DNA from: Chitinophaga flava
GTDB taxonomy: Bacteria > Bacteroidota > Bacteroidia > Chitinophagales > Chitinophagaceae
Assembly (NCBI RefSeq): GCF_003308995.1
Contig: NZ_QFFJ01000001.1
Coordinates: forward strand, 1,302,001-1,366,000
DNA length: 64,000 bases
Direction: 5' to 3'
The notes beneath the pieces are model-generated. The model saw nothing but the letters and a program-made list of their open reading frames with translations. It had not been told where the DNA came from and did no database searches. This document shows, piece by piece, positions 52,883 to 60,784 of this stretch (the stretch's first letter is position 1; each line of letters opens with the position of its first letter). Made by a program: the position numbers and the translations under genes.

Positions 52883-53470
52883 TCAAGTCCCAATCCTTCC
52901 TTTGGCAATTTTGAATTTACCTTCAGTAATAACTTTCTCACCTTTTTCACTTAGGGTATTGGTACCGTAAGCTTTTCCGCTGAAAGTGCCTTCTACAAAT
53001 ACACCATCATTACTGGTGATCTCAATCCTGAATGGGGCGTCCGGATGCTGGAGATTTGTGCCTGTAGCGTGATAGACTTCCTGAAGGCCTTCATTCTCAA
53101 TAAATGTCTGCCAATCAATGGCATTGTCAATACCCGTTTTAACCTTATCATAAACTCCCTTCCTGATTTCATGCCCTTCCAGGTTGATTCTTAAATGAAG
53201 AAAAGCTCTTTCCTTATCTTTTGGCTGCAAAGGATCAATCCCCAGTATCTCAAGCGTCGAAGATTCTACAGTGGATTTTTGCATAAAACTTTTGGTCGTC
53301 AGCGAATCGACAAAAGTTACACCATCTACTTTCATACTTATCCATTCATCGGATTTTTTTGTTTCAATGGGCGGTTCTACTTTGGGTTCGTTGTGGTCTT
53401 TCTTGCAAGCAGCAGAAAGTAAAATCATAAGCATAAATGCTGGCACAGCTAGTGGTTTCAGTGGTTTCAT
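52883..53470 (-). CDS. Lipoprotein, DUF6252-like, upstream copy of a tandem pair
   Basis: About 195 aa from 53470 (53482 also possible). Same signal and linker as the next gene, then EWISMKVDGVTFVDSLTTKS and FVEGTFSGKAYGTN, EKVITEGKFKI. Both copies are preceded by the same leader with a small hairpin (CCGTC/GACGG), so the duplication included the 5' untranslated region. The middle of the protein differs most. Role unknown. Confidence 0.75.
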   Translation of the reverse strand: MKPLKPLAVPAFMLMILLSAACKKDHNEPKVEPPIETKKSDEWISMKVDGVTFVDSLTTKSFMQKSTVESSTLEILGIDPLQPKDKERAFLHLRINLEGHEIRKGVYDKVKTGIDNAIDWQTFIENEGLQEVYHATGTNLQHPDAPFRIEITSNDGVFVEGTFSGKAYGTNTLSEKGEKVITEGKFKIAKGRIGT

Positions 53471-53671
53471 ATCGTTTAACATTTAATAAAGACGGTTCCG
53501 TCAGGTGACGGCAATTAAAAATGGTTTCCACAATTGTATGAGACTGCTTAATCAAATGTTCGGCCAACTAATCTTAACCAAAGGAAATATTTTCACCTGG
53601 ATAAGTTCGTATATCCGACAGGGTTTTATCCTATTTTAAAACCTTTATCTTACAATAAAAAAATCCACATC

Positions 53672-54724
53672 ATGAAATCCGGTATCACATTGCTAATATG
53701 GGTAGTGATGCTGCTTATATCCTGCAGTAACCCTAACAAACCCTCAAACAGCCAACCCTATTCTGCCTACCTACAGGATACCACATCCGGTATTAAAAGC
53801 GGCGGCATACAAGTCATTCCCATCAATACGCCCAAAGGGAAATTTAATGTCTGGACCAAACGTATCGGTAACAACCCCAAAATAAAGTTACTGCTGTTAA
53901 ATGGCGGTCCTGGCGCTACTCATGAGTGTTTCGAATGTATGGAGAGTTTTCTGCCTGCCGAAGGCATAGAATTCATTTATTATGACCAGCTTGGCTGCGG
54001 TAATTCAGACAACCCCAAAGACACGTCCATGTGGGACCTGTCCCGCTATGTGGAAGAAGTAGAGCAGGTACGGCAGGCGCTCAAACTGGATAAAGAAAAT
54101 TTCTATCTGTTGGGACATTCCTGGGGCGGACTGCTGGCAGCCCAGTATGCATTAAAATATCAGCAACACCTGAAAGGTCTTATCATCTCCAACATGATGA
54201 TGAGCATTCCTGCGTATGCTAAGTATGCAGAGAATGTACTCGCCAAACAGTTTGACCCGAAAGTATTGGCAAGGATACGGGAACTGGAAGCAAAAAAAGA
54301 CTTCTCCAACCCTGACTATATGAACCTGCTGATGGCTCATTTTTATACCAAACATGTACTCCGCCTGCCCCTGGACCAATGGCCGGAGCCGGTCAACCGC
54401 TCCCTGGGCAAAATCAATCAATCACTGTATGTAACGATGCAGGGACCCAGTGAATTCGGTACCAGCGGGAAACTGGAAAAATGGGACATTACCGCCGAAC
54501 TATCTAAACTCACAGTTCCTACTCTGACAGTGGGCTCACAGTTTGACACTATGGACCCCGAACATATGAAATGGGTGTCCAAACAGGTACAAAATGGCAG
54601 CTATCTGTACTGCGCCAATGGCAGCCATATGTCCCTGTACGATGATCAGCAAACTTATATGACTGGTATTATTAAATTTATCAAAGGCGTGGATGCGGGA
54701 GAAAAGAAAATGAATTTACAGTAA
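53672..54724 (+). CDS. Proline-iminopeptidase-like alpha/beta hydrolase (S33), lipoprotein
   Basis: A 350-aa lipoprotein (LLISCSNP, Cys18). LLNGGPGATHE is the oxyanion HGGPG-type motif and LLGHSWGGLLA holds the nucleophile Ser; acidic and His residues follow in VGSQFDTMDP and NGSHMSLYDD. This matches family S33 prolyl aminopeptidases, here anchored outside the cytoplasm, where it could trim N-terminal Pro from peptides. Monocistronic with its own terminator. Confidence 0.9.
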   Translation: MKSGITLLIWVVMLLISCSNPNKPSNSQPYSAYLQDTTSGIKSGGIQVIPINTPKGKFNVWTKRIGNNPKIKLLLLNGGPGATHECFECMESFLPAEGIEFIYYDQLGCGNSDNPKDTSMWDLSRYVEEVEQVRQALKLDKENFYLLGHSWGGLLAAQYALKYQQHLKGLIISNMMMSIPAYAKYAENVLAKQFDPKVLARIRELEAKKDFSNPDYMNLLMAHFYTKHVLRLPLDQWPEPVNRSLGKINQSLYVTMQGPSEFGTSGKLEKWDITAELSKLTVPTLTVGSQFDTMDPEHMKWVSKQVQNGSYLYCANGSHMSLYDDQQTYMTGIIKFIKGVDAGEKKMNLQ

Positions 54725-54730
54725 GATAAA

Positions 54731-54764
54731 GAAAGGCTTGTAAGTCAATGCTTACAAGCCTTTC
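54731..54764. terminator. Terminator after the S33 hydrolase
   Basis: A perfect 14-bp stem GAAAGGCTTGTAAG with CTTACAAGCCTTTC, loop TCAATG. It closely resembles the terminator at 48721. Confidence 0.88.
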
Positions 54765-54783
54765 AAATTTCAGTGACATTATA

Positions 54784-56529
54784 TTACATAGCAGTTTTAA
54801 CCGGAAACAGAGAAAACGTATATCCATTACTATTACAATGAAGGATATATGCCATCAACATATCTTCCTCCTCTTTCTGCATATCAAAATATTTTCCGTT
54901 TAGTGCTGCTATCACTTTTTTCAGAGAAAGCTGTAGTAACAACGGCCATTTCAACAACGGATGAATTTCTTTTCTGTTATAAAAAATCATACAGGCCACA
55001 GCACCAGCTGCCCGCAACATGGTATACCGCTCCGCATAATGAAACACGGCCGCTTCCATCTCGTAAGGCGTTTTACTTTGGCCCTTTTCATGCAGAAACC
55101 ATTGCCGTACCTTTTCCATTTCCCGGATCAGCAGATCCAGCATTTCGATGATAGCGGAAACCCCTTCCTCTTCTGCCATATCTTCCTTATTTAATGCTTC
55201 CTTCAGGTACTGGCATCCAAATGCCAGGTCGTCCTTGCCTTTGGACAAGAGCGACAAACGCGAAAAATCAACCGGAGGCAATTCCACATCCCGCTGATAT
55301 ACCTGCCGCAGCGTCTCCGGATCAGGCTGACGAATTGTTTCAGCCAATGCAAACACCACTTCCAGCTGTTTGATCACCAGTTGATAGTTCACATACGTAT
55401 TCCCATCAAACACCGGGATAATAGCATTGTCCCGGGCCTGCTTCTGGAAGATACGGTAATCCGTTTCACTGGTGATAAACGACCTTGCACCCAGCAGGCC
55501 GGAAAGCACGCCCGTAGCCTTCTCCACCAGGGAAGGCACAAACGCCTTCACCATCACGGATAACAGCGACAACTGTGATGGCAATACCTGTGCTGCTCTT
55601 ATGCCGGAGAGACAGAAAGATTCTGCCAGCAACATATCCAGCAGAATACTGGTGAGTTTTAACCGGAGTACGGGAATATGAATGATTTCATTTTTATACA
55701 GCATCCGCTGTCTGCAAAAGTCAACAGCTGTTCTGAACAAGGTATCCAGCGAGCCTAACGCCAGGCCTCCCAGCAGCAGCTTGGACACCTGCATAGAAGT
55801 GACTGCCAGCTCAAACCCCATCCCCTGCTTGCCTACAAGCGATGTCCCCTGGACCGGGTGCCCGTTGAAGACCAGGCCTCCCAGGTCGAGCCCCTTCATC
55901 CCTACCGTATGAATTCTGTCAAGGCCCGTTACCGTTATACTGTCAGCTGCCTCTCCCAGGGTAGGCGTATACAACATGGAATAGGCCCGCGGACCGCTAT
56001 CCGGCGATGTTTTAGCTAATACGCTGGTGAAGCTGCTTTTGGAAGCATGATTAAACAACCACTTCTCCCCTGACAATTCGAAGGTATCTGTTTCTGCATC
56101 ATAATCTGCCAACACCCGTGTCTGCAGCAGATCGCTGCCGTTCTCCCGCTCCGTCAGTGAGAAGGCTATTTTTTTATGACACAGGATATCCGCTGCCACC
56201 TTATGTCTCAACGTTTCACTACCGGCCACCCATACACTCAGCGCACCCAGAAAAGTGCCACCATAGGCAATAGCAGTGGTAAGGTCGCGCCTTGCCAGCA
56301 GAAACCAGTAATAGTAGATATCCCGCAGATCTGTTAGTTTTCCGCCATAGGCAGCCGGAATAAAATACCGGTGCAGGCCCCATTGATTGAGGGCCTCCAC
56401 TTGCTGTTCCGGATACAGGGCTTTTTCATCCAGGGCCAACAGGCTGTCAAAGCTGAACAGACCATCTTTTTTATTGACACCGCCCAGAAAAGTTTCAAAA
56501 TCATGATAGGTAATAACATCAGCCAGCAT
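54784..56529 (-). CDS. Acyl-CoA/acyl-ACP dehydrogenase-family flavoprotein
   Basis: A 581-aa protein. The N-terminal two thirds follow the acyl-CoA dehydrogenase plan: helical domain, beta domain with SLTERENGSDLLQTRVLADY and LSGEKWLFNHAS, then a helical FAD domain ending GARSFITSETDYRIFQKQARDNAIIPVFDGNTYVNY cut here by the usual Arg/acidic region. About 150 extra C-terminal helical residues follow. It is the last gene of the lipid operon, 10 bases after the ACP, so a loaded acyl-ACP rather than acyl-CoA may be the substrate, giving an unsaturated chain. Confidence 0.82.
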   Translation of the reverse strand: MLADVITYHDFETFLGGVNKKDGLFSFDSLLALDEKALYPEQQVEALNQWGLHRYFIPAAYGGKLTDLRDIYYYWFLLARRDLTTAIAYGGTFLGALSVWVAGSETLRHKVAADILCHKKIAFSLTERENGSDLLQTRVLADYDAETDTFELSGEKWLFNHASKSSFTSVLAKTSPDSGPRAYSMLYTPTLGEAADSITVTGLDRIHTVGMKGLDLGGLVFNGHPVQGTSLVGKQGMGFELAVTSMQVSKLLLGGLALGSLDTLFRTAVDFCRQRMLYKNEIIHIPVLRLKLTSILLDMLLAESFCLSGIRAAQVLPSQLSLLSVMVKAFVPSLVEKATGVLSGLLGARSFITSETDYRIFQKQARDNAIIPVFDGNTYVNYQLVIKQLEVVFALAETIRQPDPETLRQVYQRDVELPPVDFSRLSLLSKGKDDLAFGCQYLKEALNKEDMAEEEGVSAIIEMLDLLIREMEKVRQWFLHEKGQSKTPYEMEAAVFHYAERYTMLRAAGAVACMIFYNRKEIHPLLKWPLLLQLSLKKVIAALNGKYFDMQKEEEDMLMAYILHCNSNGYTFSLFPVKTAM

Positions 56530-56539
56530 AGGGATATTT

Positions 56540-56794
56540 TTATATCACAGGAGCTTCATCATGAATAAACTGCGCCAGCTGGCTGATAGTAGGATAATCC
56601 CATACACTCGTGGCAGGTATCTCCACACCAATCAGCGCCTCAATTTCACCCACCATGCCCAGTGCTTCCATTGAATCCAGGCCGTAGTCGAGAATGTCTT
56701 TGTCCAGGCGGATAGCAGAAGTCGGCAGGTTCAGTTTTACAGAGAGTTTTCTGACGATCCAGTTCGAAATTTCTTCTACAGTATACTTTTTCAT
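56540..56794 (-). CDS. Acyl carrier protein
   Basis: An 84-aa ACP. The phosphopantetheine attachment Ser41 lies in DYGLDSMEALGMVGEIE, with the hydrophobic-acidic helix II pattern of ACPs. It sits between the FAAL (21 bases upstream) and the dehydrogenase (10 bases downstream), so it probably carries the fatty acid loaded by that FAAL. It is distinct from a housekeeping ACP by context. Confidence 0.93.
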   Translation of the reverse strand: MKKYTVEEISNWIVRKLSVKLNLPTSAIRLDKDILDYGLDSMEALGMVGEIEALIGVEIPATSVWDYPTISQLAQFIHDEAPVI

Positions 56795-56815
56795 ATCACA
56801 AATATTTTATGCTGT

Positions 56816-58591
56816 TTATTGATCTGTATGCACACTCGAGAGGGTAATGGTCTTTAGTTTTTTTTCTGCATACAGCTCTTTCGCTTTATGCCGCATGATT
56901 TTACCGCTGGAAGTTTTAGGAATGGAAGACTGCTCTATCAGCAGTATCTCCGCCACATTGATTCCATGGGCATCAAACACAGCACGCCTGATAGCGTTGA
57001 ATAAGGCGGAAAAATCAGGCAGCTCTTCTCTGATACGGGTGATCTCCTGCACGACCACTACTTCTTCCTTCAGACGTCCTTCTGCCGTTACTTCCATCAC
57101 AAATACGGCGGTGCTGTCTTTCCGCAGCAGGTCATCTACGCTGCTGACGGTATATTCAATATCCTGGGGATAATGATTTCTGCCGTTGATAATCAGACAG
57201 TCCTTCAGGCGGCCGGCGATATACAACTGGGTATCCCTGAAAAAACCGAGGTCTCCCGTGCGGAAGTAAGGCCCGGCTCCTTCCTTCGTATAGGCGTTAA
57301 AGGTAGTATCCGCGGGTTTGTTCCAGTAGCCTTTGGCAATACTGTTACCGCGTATCCAGATTTCGCCGATGGCATTTTCGTCGCAAGTGCTTAGTGTATC
57401 GGGGTTAACGATCAGTGCCGAATGATCTTTCACTACCGGTCCGCATCCGATCATACGGGTAAATAGCTCCTGTTCTCCGTCGCTGTCGGCACCGGCGTTT
57501 CTTACTTTGTTGTGTTTTATTCCGGCCGCATCAAATACGCCTACAAACGGGTTGCGCTGAGTCACCTCGCCGCTGAGTAGCAGCGTGGCTTCTGCCAGGC
57601 CATACACCGGCACAAACGAAGATCTTTTAAAACCTGCGGCTTTAAACCGCCGGCAGAAATTTTCGTAGGTAGATAACCGTATGGGCTCTGCTCCACAGAT
57701 GGCGCTCTCCCAATTATCGAGGTGCAGGCCTTTCAGCTGTTCTTCGGTTACTTTTTCCGTACATAGTTCAAAACCGAAGTTGGGGGCCGGACTCATCACG
57801 CCATCTGCATGGGTGGCGTCGGAGATCATTTTCAGCCACCTGGCCGGCTTCTTCACAAAATTCAATGGCGACATCAGCGTAGCCGTCATCCCCATGGATA
57901 AAGGATGTATAATACCGCCAATCAGCCCCATATCATGATAAGGTGGCAACCAGCTCACCATCTCCATACCCCGCCTGGTTTTCAGGTTCGCTTCAATACA
58001 GTGGCTATTGGCCATGAGATTTTCATGGGTGAGTATCACGCCTTTCGGATCTGAAGTGGAACCGGAGGTATATTGCAGAAAGGCAATATCGTGCTTTTGC
58101 ATACCGGGATCTGTATAGTGCTGATGCAGCCGTTCTTCAGCCACTTCCGGCAATACGATCACCTGGCCGGAAAAGGAATCACCCAGCCGATGCTGCGCTA
58201 TAAAATTATCTAGTATTCGTTGATGCTGATGGGTAGTAAGGATCACGGAAGGGGAACAATCCCTGATAATGGATATGATCCTGTTTACATTCCTCGTATC
58301 TGGCGGATAGGCCGGCACAGCAATGACGCCGGCAAAGAGACAGGCATAAAATGCATAGATATAATCCAACCCTGGCGGATATAATATCAATGCCCGTTCC
58401 TTCGGCTTCACCTGCACATCGTGTTGCAGAAAGGCTGCATATCCCAGCACTCTTTCATGAAAATCATGGTAGGAGATCATATTGTAATGATCATCCGTCA
58501 CCAGAAATTTATAAGCAGGCTTATCTCCGCTTTCGGCAATTCTTTTCCCGAACAGCGTCAGTAAATTATCGGGGGCCTTGTTGACATGCAT
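56816..58591 (-). CDS. Fatty acyl-AMP ligase (FAAL)
   Basis: A 591-aa adenylate-forming enzyme. AMP-binding motif FLQYTSGSTSDPKGVILTHEN, FAAL-type SWLPPYHDMGLIGGIIHPLS, then VYGLAEATLLLSG, IWIRGNSIAKGYWN and FRTGDLGFF. The C-terminal subdomain ends SSIPKTSSGKIMRHKAKELY. The YHDMGLIGG pattern and length favour FAALs, which activate fatty acids as acyl-adenylates and pass them to an ACP or PKS instead of CoA. The ACP encoded 21 bases later is the natural acceptor. Confidence 0.92.
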   Translation of the reverse strand: MHVNKAPDNLLTLFGKRIAESGDKPAYKFLVTDDHYNMISYHDFHERVLGYAAFLQHDVQVKPKERALILYPPGLDYIYAFYACLFAGVIAVPAYPPDTRNVNRIISIIRDCSPSVILTTHQHQRILDNFIAQHRLGDSFSGQVIVLPEVAEERLHQHYTDPGMQKHDIAFLQYTSGSTSDPKGVILTHENLMANSHCIEANLKTRRGMEMVSWLPPYHDMGLIGGIIHPLSMGMTATLMSPLNFVKKPARWLKMISDATHADGVMSPAPNFGFELCTEKVTEEQLKGLHLDNWESAICGAEPIRLSTYENFCRRFKAAGFKRSSFVPVYGLAEATLLLSGEVTQRNPFVGVFDAAGIKHNKVRNAGADSDGEQELFTRMIGCGPVVKDHSALIVNPDTLSTCDENAIGEIWIRGNSIAKGYWNKPADTTFNAYTKEGAGPYFRTGDLGFFRDTQLYIAGRLKDCLIINGRNHYPQDIEYTVSSVDDLLRKDSTAVFVMEVTAEGRLKEEVVVVQEITRIREELPDFSALFNAIRRAVFDAHGINVAEILLIEQSSIPKTSSGKIMRHKAKELYAEKKLKTITLSSVHTDQ

Positions 58592-58741
58592 GATGACTCA
58601 GATTATTAAAATTTGGGGGCTGCGGTGACTACTGTTTTTGAGGGGTCTTTTCCTATCGTATATTCCGGGTTTACAGCTAATGTTGGACTTTGGCAGGGCT
58701 TATTATTTCAGGTCAGGGGCCGCTTCACGATTGTAATGGAA

Positions 58742-58776
58742 GCGCATAAACAACAGCAATGCCATTGTTTATGCGC
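58742..58776 (-). terminator. Hairpin between the synthase and FAAL genes
   Basis: GCGCATAAACAA pairs with TTGTTTATGCGC (12 bp, 11-nt loop), 20 bases after the synthase stop. There is no T tract, so it may partly terminate or stabilise the upstream mRNA. Confidence 0.5.
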
Positions 58777-58795
58777 TGATATCAGCATATTATGA

Positions 58796-60061
58796 TCAGG
58801 ACACTTCAGCTGTCATGGCTGAGATATCCACTTTTGCTTTTTTATAAGTTCCGTTTTTCAGCTTATCGCGGATAGCGGAGAAAGCTTCGATGGTCTCCTC
58901 AATATCAGCCAGTGTATGCGTGGCCGTTGGGATAAGGCGAAGCAGGATAGTACCTTTTGGCACTACCGGATAAATCACGATAGAGCAGAAAATATGATAG
59001 TTATTACGCAGATCGAATACCATGGCCATAGCTTCCTGCACATCCCCTTCGAGAAATACCGGTGTAACACAGGAAGAAGTTTCACCAATGCGGAAACCTT
59101 TGTCGCGCAGCCCATTCTGAAGAGTAGCTGTATTGGCATGCAGCTTTTGCCTCAGTTCAGGTCTGTTTTCAATCATATCGAGGCGTTTTAAGGAGCCTAC
59201 TACCATCGCCATAGGAAGGGCTTTGGCATATATCTGCGACCTCATGTTGTACTTGAGGTAGTTGATAACATCCTTATCACCGGCGAAGAAACCGCCTACA
59301 CCGGCCATCGCTTTGGCAAAGGCGCCGAAATAAATATCAACGCCATCCATCACACCCTGTGCTTCTGAAGTACCAGCGCCGGTTTCACCCAGTACACCGA
59401 AGGCATGCGCATCATCGATCATGAAGCGGAAATTAAACTCTTCTTTCAGGGCTACGATCTCCTTGAGTTTGCCCTGTACGCCACTCATGCCAAATACGCC
59501 TTCAGAGATAACCAGAATACCACCATCATTGTCTTTCACGAGATTGGTGGCTCTTCTGAGGTTGGTCCGGAGACTTTCTATATCATTGTGTTTATAGGCA
59601 AAACGTTTTCCCTGATGCAGGTGCACACCATCAATAATACAGGCATGTGCTTCTGCATCGTACACAATTACGTCGTTTCTTGATACCAGCGACTCAATAC
59701 CGGACACCATGCCCTGGTAGCCGAAGTTCAGCAGGAAGGCAGCTTCCTTACGTTCAAATTTTGCAAGCCTGCGCTCCAGCTCCTCATGCAGATCGGTATG
59801 ACCAGACATTAACCGGGAGCCCATAGGATAGGCCAGTCCATATTGCTGAGCACCTTCTAAATCCGCTTTCCTGACTTCTTCATTATTACTTAATCCGAGA
59901 TAATCGTTAATACTCCATACTATTACTTCATGTCCTCTGAATTTCATTCTGCTGGAAAGCTCTCCCTCCAGTTTGGGGTAAATGAAATATCCCTCTGCCT
60001 GAGCTGAATAATTTCCAAGAGGACCTTTATCCTCCCTGATTTTATCAAATAAATCTCTCAT
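58796..60061 (-). CDS. Serine-palmitoyltransferase-like alpha-oxoamine synthase (PLP)
   Basis: 421 aa from the Met at 60061, where family similarity begins (MRDLFDKIREDKGPLGNYSA); the frame opens to 60115. Fold-type-I PLP enzyme: substrate-pocket region GSRLMSGHTDLHEELERRLA, His139 in DAEAHACIIDG, Asp216 and His219 in IDDAHAFGVLGETGAG, and PLP-lysine Lys250 in GAFAKAMAGVGGF. These match the KBL/BioF/SPT group, and the sequence reads close to Bacteroidota SPT-like enzymes. It would condense a fatty-acyl thioester with an amino acid, releasing CO2, to form a 3-keto amino lipid. The amino acid cannot be read by eye. Confidence 0.88.
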   Translation of the reverse strand: MRDLFDKIREDKGPLGNYSAQAEGYFIYPKLEGELSSRMKFRGHEVIVWSINDYLGLSNNEEVRKADLEGAQQYGLAYPMGSRLMSGHTDLHEELERRLAKFERKEAAFLLNFGYQGMVSGIESLVSRNDVIVYDAEAHACIIDGVHLHQGKRFAYKHNDIESLRTNLRRATNLVKDNDGGILVISEGVFGMSGVQGKLKEIVALKEEFNFRFMIDDAHAFGVLGETGAGTSEAQGVMDGVDIYFGAFAKAMAGVGGFFAGDKDVINYLKYNMRSQIYAKALPMAMVVGSLKRLDMIENRPELRQKLHANTATLQNGLRDKGFRIGETSSCVTPVFLEGDVQEAMAMVFDLRNNYHIFCSIVIYPVVPKGTILLRLIPTATHTLADIEETIEAFSAIRDKLKNGTYKKAKVDISAMTAEVS

Positions 60062-60157
60062 TGTGTGGTATTTTTTGAAGGTCTTATTTTGGGAACATTT
60101 GAGATTGAATAACAAACATCAAAGAAAAGAATTTCCTTTGATATGTAAAAATTTCAT

Positions 60158-60784
60158 TTAATGATAATATTTACATGCCATCATCTGCATTGTCTCAAAA
60201 AAGAACTTATGATGCCTGACTATATCAAGATCCAACAGACGCAGCTCCTGCCTGAAATCCGTATCCAGAAACTGTTTATACAAGGGTGTTTCAAAGCGTG
60301 CGATATTGGAATAGATCAATTTACCGATTGATTTGGACGGCTTACAATGATCTATAAAAGCGATAAAACCGTCTTTTTTTGTTACCCGCATCATTTCCTT
60401 TAGCGTGCCCATACGGATTTCATGTGTCATGCAATGGAGTGCAAAAGACATGACCGTAATGTCAAATACCTCATTATCAAAGGGAAGCGACGTACTATTG
60501 GCATATTCGAAGTGTACCAGGCCCTGTTTGTCATTGCGTATAGCGTAATGCAACATATCTTCAGACAGGTCGGCGCCGGTCACAATAGCGCCCTTTTTGG
60601 CCATTGCCAGCGCCTGCTGCCCGGTACCTGTGGCAACATCTAATATTTTCAGTCCCTGTATATCTCCCAAAAAATTGCAGAATTTACCACGACACCGGGA
60701 TGCCAGCAGGTCCAGCCACTTGTAGTTGGGGGCTACCTTCTTAAACAGCTGCTGGTTATATTGCACAAATTCCTGATCATTCAT
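60158..60784 (-). CDS. SAM-dependent methyltransferase, UbiE-like
   Basis: A 208-aa class I methyltransferase: motif I ILDVATGTGQQALAMAKKGA, then GADLSEDMLHYA, FDITVMSFALHCMTHEIR and MRVTKKDGFIAFIDHCKPS. Its ATG overlaps the end of the GMC gene by 8 bases (translational coupling). In this operon it may methylate the amino lipid or a head group, or act as a tailoring enzyme. Confidence 0.9.
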   Translation of the reverse strand: MNDQEFVQYNQQLFKKVAPNYKWLDLLASRCRGKFCNFLGDIQGLKILDVATGTGQQALAMAKKGAIVTGADLSEDMLHYAIRNDKQGLVHFEYANSTSLPFDNEVFDITVMSFALHCMTHEIRMGTLKEMMRVTKKDGFIAFIDHCKPSKSIGKLIYSNIARFETPLYKQFLDTDFRQELRLLDLDIVRHHKFFFETMQMMACKYYH

